A DNA stretch of 32,955 nucleotides from Niastella vici (GTDB lineage Bacteria > Bacteroidota > Bacteroidia > Chitinophagales > Chitinophagaceae). Positions 8,376 through 16,680 of the stretch are shown piece after piece. The stretch is from assembly GCF_002077945.1 (NCBI RefSeq), contig NZ_LVYD01000088.1:1-32955 (forward strand). Direction: 5' to 3'. Positions within the stretch are counted from its first letter, which is position 1. Each line of letters starts with the position of its first letter. A program made the position numbers and the translations under genes. The notes below the pieces were generated by a model. That model saw nothing but the letters and a program-made list of their open reading frames with translations, did no database searches and was not told where the DNA came from.

Positions 8376-8783
8376 TTACTGCTTCGCCAGTTCCATAACT
8401 GCCTTCCATTCATCATCGGTAACAGGCTGAACCGATAACTGGCTGATGCGTACCAACGCCATGTTGGCAAGCCGTTTGTCTTTTTTTATTGCGCTTAATG
8501 ATACGGGATGGACAAATTTTTTGAAAGGCTTCAGATCAACCGCTACCCAGCGGTCGTCATCGGTGGAGGGGTCCTGGTACCATTCTTTCGCTACTTTGGC
8601 AATACCCACGATCTCCAAACCTTCATTACTGTGGTAATATAATACCTCATCACCCTTCTTCATTGCCTTGAGGTGATTACGGGCCGCATAATTGCGTACG
8701 CCATCCCAAAAGGTTTGTTTGTCCTTTTCAAATTGTTCCCAGGAATAAACAGAAGGTTCAGATTTTACCAGCCAGTATGCCAT
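8376..8783 (-). CDS. EVE domain-containing protein
   Basis: This 135-residue cytoplasmic protein is one EVE domain from end to end, of usual length for the stand-alone form (thymocyte nuclear protein 1-like). Landmarks are MAYWLVKSEPSVYSWEQF at the start, WDGVRNYAARNHL near 26-38, KGDEVLYYHSNEGLEIVGIAKV near 43-64, and WVAVDLKPFKKF near 78-89. EVE is related to PUA and YTH folds and is thought to read modified bases in DNA or RNA. That would be its role here by family inference, as no modification or restriction genes lie nearby. The start is clear because homology begins at the first residue. It is a single gene with flanking spacers of about 250 bp each. Confidence 0.93.
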   Translation of the reverse strand: MAYWLVKSEPSVYSWEQFEKDKQTFWDGVRNYAARNHLKAMKKGDEVLYYHSNEGLEIVGIAKVAKEWYQDPSTDDDRWVAVDLKPFKKFVHPVSLSAIKKDKRLANMALVRISQLSVQPVTDDEWKAVMELAKQ

Positions 8784-8843
8784 TAGTGGTTTTATTAGGG
8801 GTGAAAGGTAATAAAAAAGATGAAAGCTACAAGCAAAGAAACA

Positions 8844-8864
8844 GTTACAGGTTCCAGGTTGCAG
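8844..8864. repeat. Short tandem heptamer GTTnCAG x3
   Basis: Three consecutive heptamers GTTACAG, GTTCCAG and GTTGCAG occupy 8844-8864, between the divergent EVE and fasciclin genes. They differ only at the fourth base. No stem or open frame depends on them. The rest of this 251-bp spacer is AT-rich, with a GATCCGGATC palindrome at 8961-8970. Confidence 0.5.
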
Positions 8865-9034
8865 GGGAGCAAGTCGGTATTACCTTATAACCAGCAACAG
8901 GCTCATTTTTTTATATTTTTTTCCATTATTTAAATCCAACCCTTCCCCGCCTCCGTATATGATCCGGATCCTTTACCGGTACATGATCAATACACACTAA
9001 AAAACACATTATTTACCTAATTACAATCATTGTT

Positions 9035-9598
9035 ATGAAATCGGTTAAAAGTTTTGCCCTGCTGGTTGCAGCAGCTTTTTTTATGAATGCTTCGTTTGCT
9101 CAAAATATGGACAAAACCGTTGAAGTAGGCGGCGCTGCCATGTATCCCTCTAAAAACATTGTACAAAATGCGGTGAATTCAAAAGATCATACCACGTTGG
9201 TGGCTGCTGTAAAAGCTGCCGGACTGGTTGAAACTTTAGAAACACCTGGTCCGTTTACCGTATTCGCACCTACCAATGCCGCTTTTGATATGCTGCCCAA
9301 AGGCACTGTTGAAACGCTGCTGAAACCAGAAAATAAAGCCATGCTCACTACCATTCTTACCTATCATGTAGTGGCCGGCAAACTCGATGCAAAGGAATTA
9401 TCGCGTTTGATCAAAGCAGGAAATGGAAAAGCCCAATTGAAGACTGTGGCCGGCGGCACCCTGTGGGCTTCTATGAAGGGAAATAAGATCATGTTAACCG
9501 ATGAAAAAGGTGGCATGGCAACCGTTACCATCAAGAATGTTTATCAAAGCAATGGCGTTATTCATGTAATTGATCATGTGGTGTTACCCAGGAGCTAA
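9035..9598 (+). CDS. Secreted fasciclin (FAS1) domain protein
   Basis: The 187-residue protein has a signal peptide (MKSVKSFALLVAAAFFMNASFAQ, cleavage near residue 23) and one FAS1 domain filling the rest: TLVAAVKAAGLVETLETPG near 54-72, FTVFAPTNAAFDMLP near 74-88, LTYHVVAGKLDA near 109-120, and VIHVIDHVVLP at the end. FAS1 domains mediate adhesion or polymer binding outside the cytoplasm. A strong terminator-like hairpin follows 10 bp after the stop, so this gene is probably transcribed separately from the DUF4331 genes downstream. Any functional link to them is inference from position only. Confidence 0.94.
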   Translation: MKSVKSFALLVAAAFFMNASFAQNMDKTVEVGGAAMYPSKNIVQNAVNSKDHTTLVAAVKAAGLVETLETPGPFTVFAPTNAAFDMLPKGTVETLLKPENKAMLTTILTYHVVAGKLDAKELSRLIKAGNGKAQLKTVAGGTLWASMKGNKIMLTDEKGGMATVTIKNVYQSNGVIHVIDHVVLPRS

Positions 9599-9607
9599 GG
9601 TTGCTCC

Positions 9608-9638
9608 GAAGGTCCTGATCTTTATCGGGGCCTTCTTT
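9608..9638 (+). terminator. Terminator of the fasciclin gene
   Basis: A 12-bp stem with two G-U pairs (9608-9619 with 9624-9635) encloses a 4-nt loop CTTT, followed by TTTAAATTTT. It starts 10 bp after the fasciclin stop codon. Confidence 0.7.
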
Positions 9639-9801
9639 AAATTTTGATAATTATTCAATTTTCAGATCGCCGGTTATCATTAAGCTTCCCCCACTCTTCT
9701 CATTCCATTTTTAACTTTGCCATAAAACAGATCGTAAAAAAAGCACCCGCCCGAATACGTTAGTTTCACTCAATATAATACGGGGTTGTGAACAGATCAG
9801 G

Positions 9802-9838
9802 ATGCCATGGATTTTTTCCGTGGCATTTCTGTTTAAAA
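9802..9838. repeat. Hairpin repeat, copy A (shared with 22735-22775)
   Basis: ATGCCATGG (9802-9810) pairs with CCGTGGCAT (9818-9826) through one G-U pair across a 7-nt loop. The right arm and its flank, 9818-9838, match 22755-22775 at 20 of 21 bases. This copy lies in the presumed leader of the DUF4331 gene; the other follows the FKBP gene. Confidence 0.55.
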
Positions 9839-9940
9839 GAAAATCTTATAAAAATTCTTCTTAAAAAAAATCTAACGGTTCCCCACTTCCGTAAGTATAA
9901 CAAATCATTACCACTTTTATCATCACAAAAAATTGCAATC

Positions 9941-10597
9941 ATGAAAAAGAAAAAAATGCTGCTCGCTGCGCTGGCTGTAGCAGGCATTACGGTAGGCGGA
10001 TTGGTATATGCTGCTGACCATATTGATTCACCCGCGGTTACCAATCAAACCACCGACATTACCGATCTGTATGTATTTCAGGGACAGGATGCCAATAACC
10101 TGGTGTTCGTTGCCAATACCCAGGGATTACTGGCGCCCTCAGCAACAGGCGCCGCTCAGTTTGATGCCAATACCCTTATTGAATTCAACATCGACAACAA
10201 TAATGATAATGTTGAAGACCTCGTGATCCAGGGTATTTACAACAATGGGAAAATGAAAATATATGGTCCCATTAAACCATCAGAAACAGGTGGCCGCAGT
10301 AAGCTGGAAGGTCCGGTAACAGCAGAAGTGGCAGTTACACCCTATGGTTCTGCAGCTAACATTGGCACCGGCGGCGGCATGAAAGTGTTTGCCGGTCCGC
10401 GCGATGATCCGTTCTTCTTTGATCTTACCCAGTTTAAAAAGATCATTGGCGGCATGGCCACCAGTTTCAACAACCCCGGTACAGATGCATTTGCAGGCAC
10501 CAACGTTATGAGCTTTGCGGTGGAACTGCCTAAATCAATGCTGAATGCCACCAATGGGAAAATTAATGTGTGGTTAGAAACAAAAAAGAAAATGTAG
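9941..10597 (+). CDS. DUF4331 family exported protein, N-terminal half
   Basis: The start is taken at 9941, where MKKKKMLLAALAVAG begins a signal peptide ending near YAADH (mature end about residue 25). The frame upstream of this has no family similarity. The 218-residue product matches the first half of DUF4331: DHIDSPAVTNQTTDITDLYVF near 25-45, NTLIEFNIDNNNDNVEDLVIQ near 76-96, FAGPRDDPFFFDL near 147-159, and FAGTNVMSFAVELPKSML near 180-197, ending after INVWLETKKK. In single-chain family members the sequence continues into a part that here is supplied by the next gene (10704-11228). The product is probably periplasmic or surface-located. The ligand is unknown. Confidence 0.9.
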   Translation: MKKKKMLLAALAVAGITVGGLVYAADHIDSPAVTNQTTDITDLYVFQGQDANNLVFVANTQGLLAPSATGAAQFDANTLIEFNIDNNNDNVEDLVIQGIYNNGKMKIYGPIKPSETGGRSKLEGPVTAEVAVTPYGSAANIGTGGGMKVFAGPRDDPFFFDLTQFKKIIGGMATSFNNPGTDAFAGTNVMSFAVELPKSMLNATNGKINVWLETKKKM

Positions 10598-10703
10598 ACA
10601 CCACCAGTCCCCTAAAGGGGGAGTAAGGAAGCGTAAATCTATAGCCCCCTCAGAGAATGCATTACCCTGACAATTCAAGATTAAAATCAGTAAAATAATT
10701 TTT

Positions 10704-11228
10704 ATGAAAATAATTGCTTTAAGCAGATTTCTATTGATCGCAGCAGGCATAGCGACCTTCGGTGCCTGCAAAAAAGACAAAGACAATACGCCTACGTATT
10801 ATCAAACCCAGGACCAGATGGCGCGTCCGGCCATCAATACCGTTTTTGTTTCAACAGCCGACAAAGATGTGTTCAACACAACGGTTCCTTCAGCCATGAA
10901 TGCTGCATTTGCCAGCAAATTCAAATCAAGATTGCTGGCCTTGAACCCCGGTTATACCACCAACTTGTTAGGATTAAATGCCGACCAGTTCACTGGTGTG
11001 CTGGTAACTGATGTACTAAATGCATCGACTACCGAACCCACCAGTTTCTACAATGGTACTAATGTACTTACCGGCCGGGCTCTGGCAGATGATGTTATTG
11101 ACGTGGAGCTCACCCTGATCTTTGGCGGGCCAACCGGCGCTTCGAATCCCGGGTTAACCAGCGATCATGTCAATGGCAATGATAAGGCGTTTTTAAGTTC
11201 TTTCCCGTATCTGGCAACTCCTCATTGA
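10704..11228 (+). CDS. DUF4331 family lipoprotein, C-terminal half
   Basis: This 174-residue protein has its own lipoprotein signal (MKIIALSRFLLIAAGIATFGAC, Cys22) and then QMARPAINTVFV near 38-49, DKDVFNTTVPSAMNAAF near 53-69, a LLGLNADQFTGVLVTDVLN segment near 91-109, and GRALADDVIDVELTLIFGG near 125-143. These correspond to the second half of single-chain DUF4331 proteins (RLGNPLVNEVVIP...GR.L.DDVVDI in my memory of the family). With the preceding gene it reconstitutes one whole domain as two polypeptides. The 106-bp gap holds a short CCCC/GGGG dyad at 10609-10620. The lipid anchor suggests this half tethers the complex to a membrane. Confidence 0.88.
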   Translation: MKIIALSRFLLIAAGIATFGACKKDKDNTPTYYQTQDQMARPAINTVFVSTADKDVFNTTVPSAMNAAFASKFKSRLLALNPGYTTNLLGLNADQFTGVLVTDVLNASTTEPTSFYNGTNVLTGRALADDVIDVELTLIFGGPTGASNPGLTSDHVNGNDKAFLSSFPYLATPH

Positions 11229-11243
11229 TGACAATTGGTATCT

Positions 11244-11385
11244 GAAGTAGGAAGTAAGAAGTTCATGTTTTATTTCTGATTTTGAGATTTAGAGATTTCG
11301 GGATTTCGCCAGGGTCCGCATGCTACCAAATCGCAAAATCCCAAAATCTATAAATCAGCAATTCTTACTTCTTACATCCTACTTC
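11244..11385. repeat. Long imperfect inverted repeat (about 140 nt)
   Basis: The outer arms are 11244-11262 and 11367-11385, complementary at 18 of 19 positions. Inner arms (about 11276-11309 with 11333-11358) are also largely complementary, with a few unpaired bases, so the whole segment can fold into one long hairpin. The right flank continues with further TCTTACTTC-like words up to 11400. It lies between the DUF4331 lipoprotein and TPR genes. No transposase is present. It looks like a non-autonomous intergenic repeat element, and a related word (GTAGGAAGTGAGAGA) appears at 32935-32949. Confidence 0.6.
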
Positions 11386-11412
11386 TTACCTCTTACTTCA
11401 AAAACACACTAC

Positions 11413-12711
11413 ATGAAAAAGCTAATTCCCATAATGATCATTGTTCTGTTTACAATCTCCGGTTGTCAAAAGCCCCCCATTACCAATTTCAAAGATTATG
11501 CAGTTTATCTGCAACCAACTCCCAACACGCACCTGCAGCAAATAGATACCGAATTTAATTTCTGGACAAACAAACTGATTAATTCACCGGGCGATATCAT
11601 TGCAGAATCAAAGCTGGCCGGTTTGCTTACCAAACGGTTTGCTTATTCGGGCAACATTACCGAGATACACCGGGCCGATAGTCTGTACCGCGTAGTAAAT
11701 GTTATCAACCACACTACCGGTTCCGGCACTTTCCGTTCGCTGGCCACCAATTGCATTACGCAGCATCGTTTTCAGCAGGCTCAATTGTATATTGATTCCG
11801 CACTGGCATTAGGCGATGATAAATACCTCACCACGCTCATGGAATTTGATGTGGCCATGGAACTGGGCAACCGTTACCGCGCACAAAAAGCATTGAACAG
11901 CCTGGCCGACAAAACCACCTTTGAATACCTGATACGCGCCGCAAAATATAAAGACCATGTGGCAGGAGATCTGGATGCAGCGATCGGTTTAATGGAAAAA
12001 GCCTTTGATAAAATAAAAGACAACCCCGCTCCCGCCCTCTTTTGCTGGCTCAAAACAAACCTCGGTGATCTGTATGGCCATGCAAACCGATATAGTGAAT
12101 CGTACCAATGCTACCTGCAGGTGCTGGCCAAAGACCCGCATTATTACCATGCGCTGAAGGGAATTGCCTGGCTGGCTTTTTCGCACGATAACAATGTGGC
12201 GAATGCCCGGAAAATAGTGGCGTATTTGCAGCAACAGCATTCCGTCCCCGATTATGAATTATTACTTTCGCAAATGGCGGCTTCACAGCATGATAGTATG
12301 GCATATCAACAGCATATCGACCGGTTCATCACCGCTACAAAAAATAAATTATATGGCAATATGTATAACAAATACCTGTTCGCCATTGAAGCCGATGAGC
12401 AAAACAATGCCAGCCGATGTTTGCAGATCGCAGAAACGGAAGTAGCGCATCGCCCCACGCCCGAAGCGTTCAGCTGGCTGGCCTGGGCATATTGCCGGAA
12501 CGGTGAAGTGAATAAAGCCATGGAAACAGCGCGGTTGTATGTAGCCAATAAATGTTTTGAACCCGATGCCCTGTATTACCTGGGAAAAATTTACCAGGCG
12601 GGCGGTCAAAACTCCAGGGCCCGTACTTATTTAAAAGCTGCGCAAAAAAGTTCGTATGAGCTGGGACCTGTAGTAAGCAATAGCATAAAAGAATCCTTAA
12701 AAGCCCTGTAA
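11413..12711 (+). CDS. TPR-repeat lipoprotein
   Basis: The start at 11413 gives MKKLIPIMIIVLFTISGC, a lipoprotein signal with Cys18; the 31 codons in frame upstream fall in the inverted repeat and are not protein-like. The 432-residue product is helical, with TPR-like segments: FQQAQLYIDSALALGDDKYLTT, AIGLMEKAFDKIKDNPAP, YSESYQCYLQVLAKDPHYYHALKGIAWL, and near the C-terminus FSWLAWAYCRNGEVNKAMETA and DALYYLGKIYQAGGQNSRARTYLKAAQ. TPR arrays bind protein partners. It ends 6 bp before the TonB-dependent receptor gene, so the two are almost certainly cotranscribed, and it is likely an accessory of the receptor/DUF4331 system. Confidence 0.9.
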   Translation: MKKLIPIMIIVLFTISGCQKPPITNFKDYAVYLQPTPNTHLQQIDTEFNFWTNKLINSPGDIIAESKLAGLLTKRFAYSGNITEIHRADSLYRVVNVINHTTGSGTFRSLATNCITQHRFQQAQLYIDSALALGDDKYLTTLMEFDVAMELGNRYRAQKALNSLADKTTFEYLIRAAKYKDHVAGDLDAAIGLMEKAFDKIKDNPAPALFCWLKTNLGDLYGHANRYSESYQCYLQVLAKDPHYYHALKGIAWLAFSHDNNVANARKIVAYLQQQHSVPDYELLLSQMAASQHDSMAYQQHIDRFITATKNKLYGNMYNKYLFAIEADEQNNASRCLQIAETEVAHRPTPEAFSWLAWAYCRNGEVNKAMETARLYVANKCFEPDALYYLGKIYQAGGQNSRARTYLKAAQKSSYELGPVVSNSIKESLKAL

Positions 12712-12717
12712 CCGATC

Positions 12718-14958
12718 ATGAAAAAGCTTATTGCCACCGCATTGACTGTGTGTATGACGTTTGTGGCCTGGAGCCAAAACGCCATGCAGGGCCGGGTGAT
12801 CGATAAGATCAGCAGGGAACCGCTTGAACTCGCCTATGTACGATGGAGCAATATAACCCAGGGTGTGGTTACCAATAAGCAGGGCTATTTCACTTTAATT
12901 AAAAGAACAACTGACCGTACCGACTCATTGACCATTTCCTATATCGGGTTTGCCACACAGGTGGTAAAAACAAACGGTTCCAACCCTGTAATTGAAATGG
13001 AAAAAGGCCCGGTGAATTTACAGGAAGTGCTGATCACACCGCAATCGTCAGCCGCATCATTCCACGCCATCAGCAAAATTGATCTGAACCTGCAACCCGT
13101 GCGATCGGCGCAGGATATATTACGCACCGTACCTGGATTGTTTATTGGTCAACACCAGGGCGGCGGCAAGGCGGAACAAATTTTCTTACGGGGTTTTGAT
13201 ATTGATCATGGCACCGACATTAATGTAACTGTTGACGGTTTGCCGGTGAATATGGTATCTCATGCCCATGGCCAGGGCTATGCCGATCTGCATTTTCTTA
13301 TTCCCGAACTCACTGGTAATGTTGATTATGGTAAAGGCCCTTATTACACACAATACGGCAACCTGGGCACAGCTGGTTACGTTAGTATGAACACCCTCAA
13401 TAGCCTTGATAAAAGTACCGTAAAGCTGGAAGGTGGACAGTTCAATACCCTGCGCGGATTGGCGATGATCGACTTATTGAGCAACCGGCAAAAACAACAA
13501 TGCACCAATGCTTATGTAGCAAGCGAGTTCCTGTATTCCGACGGACCGTTTGAATCGCCGCAACATTTCACACGCTTTAACCTGTTCGGAAAACTGAACA
13601 CGAACATCGGCAAGACCGGCAAGCTTACCCTTATTGGTTCTACCCTCAACAGCGGCTGGGACGCATCGGGCCAAATACCTAAGCGGGCCGTGAAAAGCGG
13701 ACTGATAGGTCGTTTTGGTTACATCGACAATACTGAAGGCGGTTACACCAATCGCACCAATGCCAGCGCCAAACTCACGAGCTATCTTTCACCCAACACT
13801 ACCTGGGAAAACCAGGCTTATTACACCAATTACAATTTTAACCTGCATAGCAATTTCACCTTCTATTTAAACGATCCGGTGAACGGTGATCAGATAAGGC
13901 AACGCGAAAGCAGGAATATAACAGGTTATCATTCCAAACTATCACACGAAACCAATTTCGGAAAATGGAATGTACAATCGATGTTTGGGGCCGGTTTCCG
14001 GCACGATCAAACGAGGAATACGGAATTATCGCATACGATCAACCGCAATACGGTGCTGGAATATAAACAGCTGGGCGATGTTCGCGAAACCAATGCCTTT
14101 GCCTGGGCCGATGAAAGCCTGGAAAAAGACAGATGGCGTTTCAATGTGGGCGCCCGCCTCGATTATTTGAATTTTCATTATTTCGACAAACTCACAAGCG
14201 ATCAATCGCCCGATCAGTCAAAACTGATTGTAAGTCCCAAGTTGAATATTCAATATACGCTCAATACAAAAACGCAGTTGTACCTGAAAACAGGAAAGGG
14301 ATTTCATTCAAACGATGCGCGGGTGGTGGTATTCAACCGCGGTTATGATATTTTACCCGCTGCCTATGGTGCTGACCTTGGCGTACTGTTAAAGCCAACC
14401 CGTAATCTGTTGCTGAATGTAGCTGCCTGGTATTTGTACCTGCAACAGGAATTTGTGTATGTGGGCGATGAAGGCGTGGTAGAACCCAGTGGTAAAACCC
14501 GGCGAATAGGCATCGATCTCTCGGCCCGTTACCAGCTTAACAGTTGGTTGTTTGCCGATTTAAATATAAACCTGGCCAAACCACGTAGCGCAGAACAACC
14601 AAAAGGCGAAAACTATATTCCGCTGGCGCCAACCCTTACCAGCACCGGTGGCTTAAACTGGCAATTTAAAAAAGGCTGGAACGGAAGCTTACGCTACCGC
14701 TATATGCACGACCGCCCGGCCAATGAAGACAATTCGGTTGTAGCTAAAGGATACACGGTAACTGATCTTTCCCTTAACTATACAAAAAAGAAATACGAAG
14801 TTGGACTGGCGATTGAAAACCTGTTCAATGTACAATGGAATGAAACGCAGTTTGATACGGAGTCACGGCTGAAAAATGAACCTGCTCCTGTTACAGAGAT
14901 CCACTTCACACCCGGCACGCCTTTCTTTGCGCGAATGAAGTTAGCGGTGTTCTTCTAA
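12718..14958 (+). CDS. TonB-dependent outer-membrane receptor
   Basis: The 746-residue protein has a signal peptide (to about SQN, residue 21) and a carboxypeptidase-regulatory-like domain (about 22-105, with MQGRVIDKISREPLELAYV and TNKQGYFTL). A plug follows at about 110-220 (QDILRTVPGLFIGQHQGGG, FLRGFDIDHGTDINVTVDGLPV), then a beta-barrel to the C-terminal FFARMKLAVFF, whose final aromatic residue is typical for outer-membrane insertion. Energy would come from TonB/ExbBD encoded elsewhere. No SusD partner is adjacent, so this is not a SusC/D glycan system; a metal complex or other small ligand is equally possible. It is the last gene of the DUF4331-TPR-receptor run. Confidence 0.95.
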   Translation: MKKLIATALTVCMTFVAWSQNAMQGRVIDKISREPLELAYVRWSNITQGVVTNKQGYFTLIKRTTDRTDSLTISYIGFATQVVKTNGSNPVIEMEKGPVNLQEVLITPQSSAASFHAISKIDLNLQPVRSAQDILRTVPGLFIGQHQGGGKAEQIFLRGFDIDHGTDINVTVDGLPVNMVSHAHGQGYADLHFLIPELTGNVDYGKGPYYTQYGNLGTAGYVSMNTLNSLDKSTVKLEGGQFNTLRGLAMIDLLSNRQKQQCTNAYVASEFLYSDGPFESPQHFTRFNLFGKLNTNIGKTGKLTLIGSTLNSGWDASGQIPKRAVKSGLIGRFGYIDNTEGGYTNRTNASAKLTSYLSPNTTWENQAYYTNYNFNLHSNFTFYLNDPVNGDQIRQRESRNITGYHSKLSHETNFGKWNVQSMFGAGFRHDQTRNTELSHTINRNTVLEYKQLGDVRETNAFAWADESLEKDRWRFNVGARLDYLNFHYFDKLTSDQSPDQSKLIVSPKLNIQYTLNTKTQLYLKTGKGFHSNDARVVVFNRGYDILPAAYGADLGVLLKPTRNLLLNVAAWYLYLQQEFVYVGDEGVVEPSGKTRRIGIDLSARYQLNSWLFADLNINLAKPRSAEQPKGENYIPLAPTLTSTGGLNWQFKKGWNGSLRYRYMHDRPANEDNSVVAKGYTVTDLSLNYTKKKYEVGLAIENLFNVQWNETQFDTESRLKNEPAPVTEIHFTPGTPFFARMKLAVFF

Positions 14959-14980
14959 TCAATACATTGAAAAAAGGAAA

Positions 14981-15003
14981 AGTCGCTCAAAACCTGAGCG
15001 ACT
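14981..15003 (-). terminator. Terminator between the receptor gene and the convergent secreted-protein gene
   Basis: A perfect 9-bp stem (AGTCGCTCA 14981-14989 with TGAGCGACT 14995-15003) has a 5-nt loop AAACC. On the minus strand it is followed by TTTCCTTTTTTC, so it best fits termination of the 15026-16456 gene, whose stop lies 23 bp away. It may also stop plus-strand transcripts leaving the receptor gene. Confidence 0.7.
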
Positions 15004-15025
15004 CTCCTCCTCTCTATAACCTGTC

Positions 15026-16456
15026 CTATTTCTTATTACCTACTATAACTATTTTATCGGTGCCTTTTATCGGTGTGCCGCCGAATTCAGCTTTAAGATT
15101 ACCGGTAATAGTCAGGTCCAGACAAGCGCCAAGTGGTGGATCAACTACCGTTGCCGAAATTGACGGAAAATCAAATTTAACGGTCAGGTCGGCCCGGCCG
15201 TCAGCACCGGCAGATGAGCAGGATGCACAATCAGTTAATGTACCAGTGAACGGAGTGGCCACATCCTGAATGGCAGATCTCAGCAGCGCAACGCCATTTA
15301 TTTTCAATGTGGATGGATCAATTTTAGTAACATCAAAATCAGCTGTTCCTAAAATGGCGACCGGCAACACACCTTGCGCATCCGGATTGAATGGATTAGG
15401 ACAACCGCCCGGACGAACATCAAACGGTACAGTAATTTCTGTCACGGGTGCAGCGCCTGCAGGCAGATCGATCAGCGCAACAATAAGCCCCAAACAATCA
15501 TTATTGGTATGCGTTACTACATGCAGCGTATTGGGGCCCGGAGTTAAAAATGAAGTAATATCCCATGATCTTATATCCCATAATCTACCATTGAGGTCTG
15601 AGCCACCCACTGCCTGCGGTACGGTATTACCCTGGAATACAGCACCTGCAGGAACAAGCTGTACATCATTTACGGTGATTTCACCATCGGCATAAGTTTG
15701 CCCATCAGATACATGCATTTGAACGTTTGCGGTTCCTGTTGTGTAGTTTATGCCAGCAAGCGTAACATCCCATCCTTCGGGATCAGCCGGCGCATTCGGA
15801 TTACCGGCAATACCAGCAAAAGGTTGGTTGGAATCATTGCCCTCGAATATCACCACATCGCGGTTGTTGGTAGCATCTGCATCTTTGAAAAAGACGATCA
15901 ATGAGGCGCCATTGGGGTTCAGATCACCAAAACCGGCCAACGCATAATTGCCGTTTCCGGTTGCAGTTACCAATGCAGTTACATCTGCCTTATAAGCCTG
16001 GCTATTATTATAACCCCAGCAATTGTCGTTTGAGTAACCAAGATTTGTTCCGGTAACCGGTGTTCCGTTTACAGTAATAGTACTGCCTGCATCTACGGTT
16101 GAATTGGTTACACCATGCCAGTATAAAAGAGCTTTGGTGATTGTGCCACTTACACCGCCAAGGGTGATGGCGCCGGCACCCACATTTCTTAATCCGGAAA
16201 CACCGGCAGAAACAAAATCGGTGTTGTAGATGGTGGTGTTCAATTCAACACTTCTGGCAGTGCTGTTCGTTGACACTCGTCCTGATGCTTTTGCATTACA
16301 GAAAGCTTTGGAACCTTGTTGTGATAACAGTTCTCCTGATTGGGGTTCTCCTAAAGACGATTTTACGCCGGCAGATTTTTTACAGCTGATCGTAAAAAGT
16401 ACTGCACCTGCGAGCACACAAATGGCTACGAGGGCAAGAGATCGTACATTTCTCAT
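15026..16456 (-). CDS. Secreted protein of unknown function (DUF3344-like and PNPFNP-type domains)
   Basis: The start at 16456 gives MRNVRSLALVAICVLAGAVLFTISC, a lipoprotein-like signal with Cys25; the 25 in-frame codons upstream lack protein character. The 476-residue product has two parts. Residues about 65-330 resemble DUF3344-type surface domains rich in Gly/Asn/Thr, with ALLYWHGVTNS, TITVNGTPVTGTNLG, GNYALAGFGD and FEGNDSNQPFAGIAG. The C-terminal part, about 340-476, carries FDVRPGGCPNPFNPDAQGVLPVAILGTADFDV, a motif I associate with repeats in secreted archaeal and bacterial proteins, and a Cys-rich CASCSS segment. It is probably a surface adhesin or structural protein. No enzyme motif was recognised. 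Transcription is divergent from the phosphatase gene. Confidence 0.82.
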   Translation of the reverse strand: MRNVRSLALVAICVLAGAVLFTISCKKSAGVKSSLGEPQSGELLSQQGSKAFCNAKASGRVSTNSTARSVELNTTIYNTDFVSAGVSGLRNVGAGAITLGGVSGTITKALLYWHGVTNSTVDAGSTITVNGTPVTGTNLGYSNDNCWGYNNSQAYKADVTALVTATGNGNYALAGFGDLNPNGASLIVFFKDADATNNRDVVIFEGNDSNQPFAGIAGNPNAPADPEGWDVTLAGINYTTGTANVQMHVSDGQTYADGEITVNDVQLVPAGAVFQGNTVPQAVGGSDLNGRLWDIRSWDITSFLTPGPNTLHVVTHTNNDCLGLIVALIDLPAGAAPVTEITVPFDVRPGGCPNPFNPDAQGVLPVAILGTADFDVTKIDPSTLKINGVALLRSAIQDVATPFTGTLTDCASCSSAGADGRADLTVKFDFPSISATVVDPPLGACLDLTITGNLKAEFGGTPIKGTDKIVIVGNKK

Positions 16457-16680
16457 AATGGTTCTTTTGAAGGTTTGTATGATATTTATTAGTGTATACG
16501 CTGCTTCTTTTGCCAGGCCAAAGCCATGCAAAGGCAGACAGCTTCAATTCCTGAGCTTGTTGCGGCTCCTGTAACAGGATGTATTATGCGGAATGGTTGG
16601 GGAGGTTTCGAAGGATGAGGGTCAATTGAGAACTACGGGTAACAGCTTATAAAGGGGCTCAAGTTATCCATTATGCGCAA

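Larger units (their letters stand above)
9599..9940. other. 342-bp spacer before the DUF4331 genes
   Basis: Besides the fasciclin terminator, this spacer holds a possible -7 element TAACTTTG at 9712-9719 without a convincing -33 partner, and the hairpin repeat at 9802-9838. An open frame runs from 9788 into the DUF4331 gene, but the signal peptide beginning at 9941 shows that the upstream extension is not coding. If the TAACTTTG box is used, the DUF4331 transcript has a leader of about 210 nt containing the hairpin. Confidence 0.4.

Noticed and set aside
9788..9940. N-terminal extension of the DUF4331 protein by 51 residues
   Set aside because: The extension reads through a hairpin repeat, and a standard signal peptide begins at 9941.
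10608..10622. CCCC-TAAA-GGGG hairpin as a terminator between the two DUF4331 genes
   Set aside because: The stem is only 4-5 bp and has no T run, so it is too weak to call.
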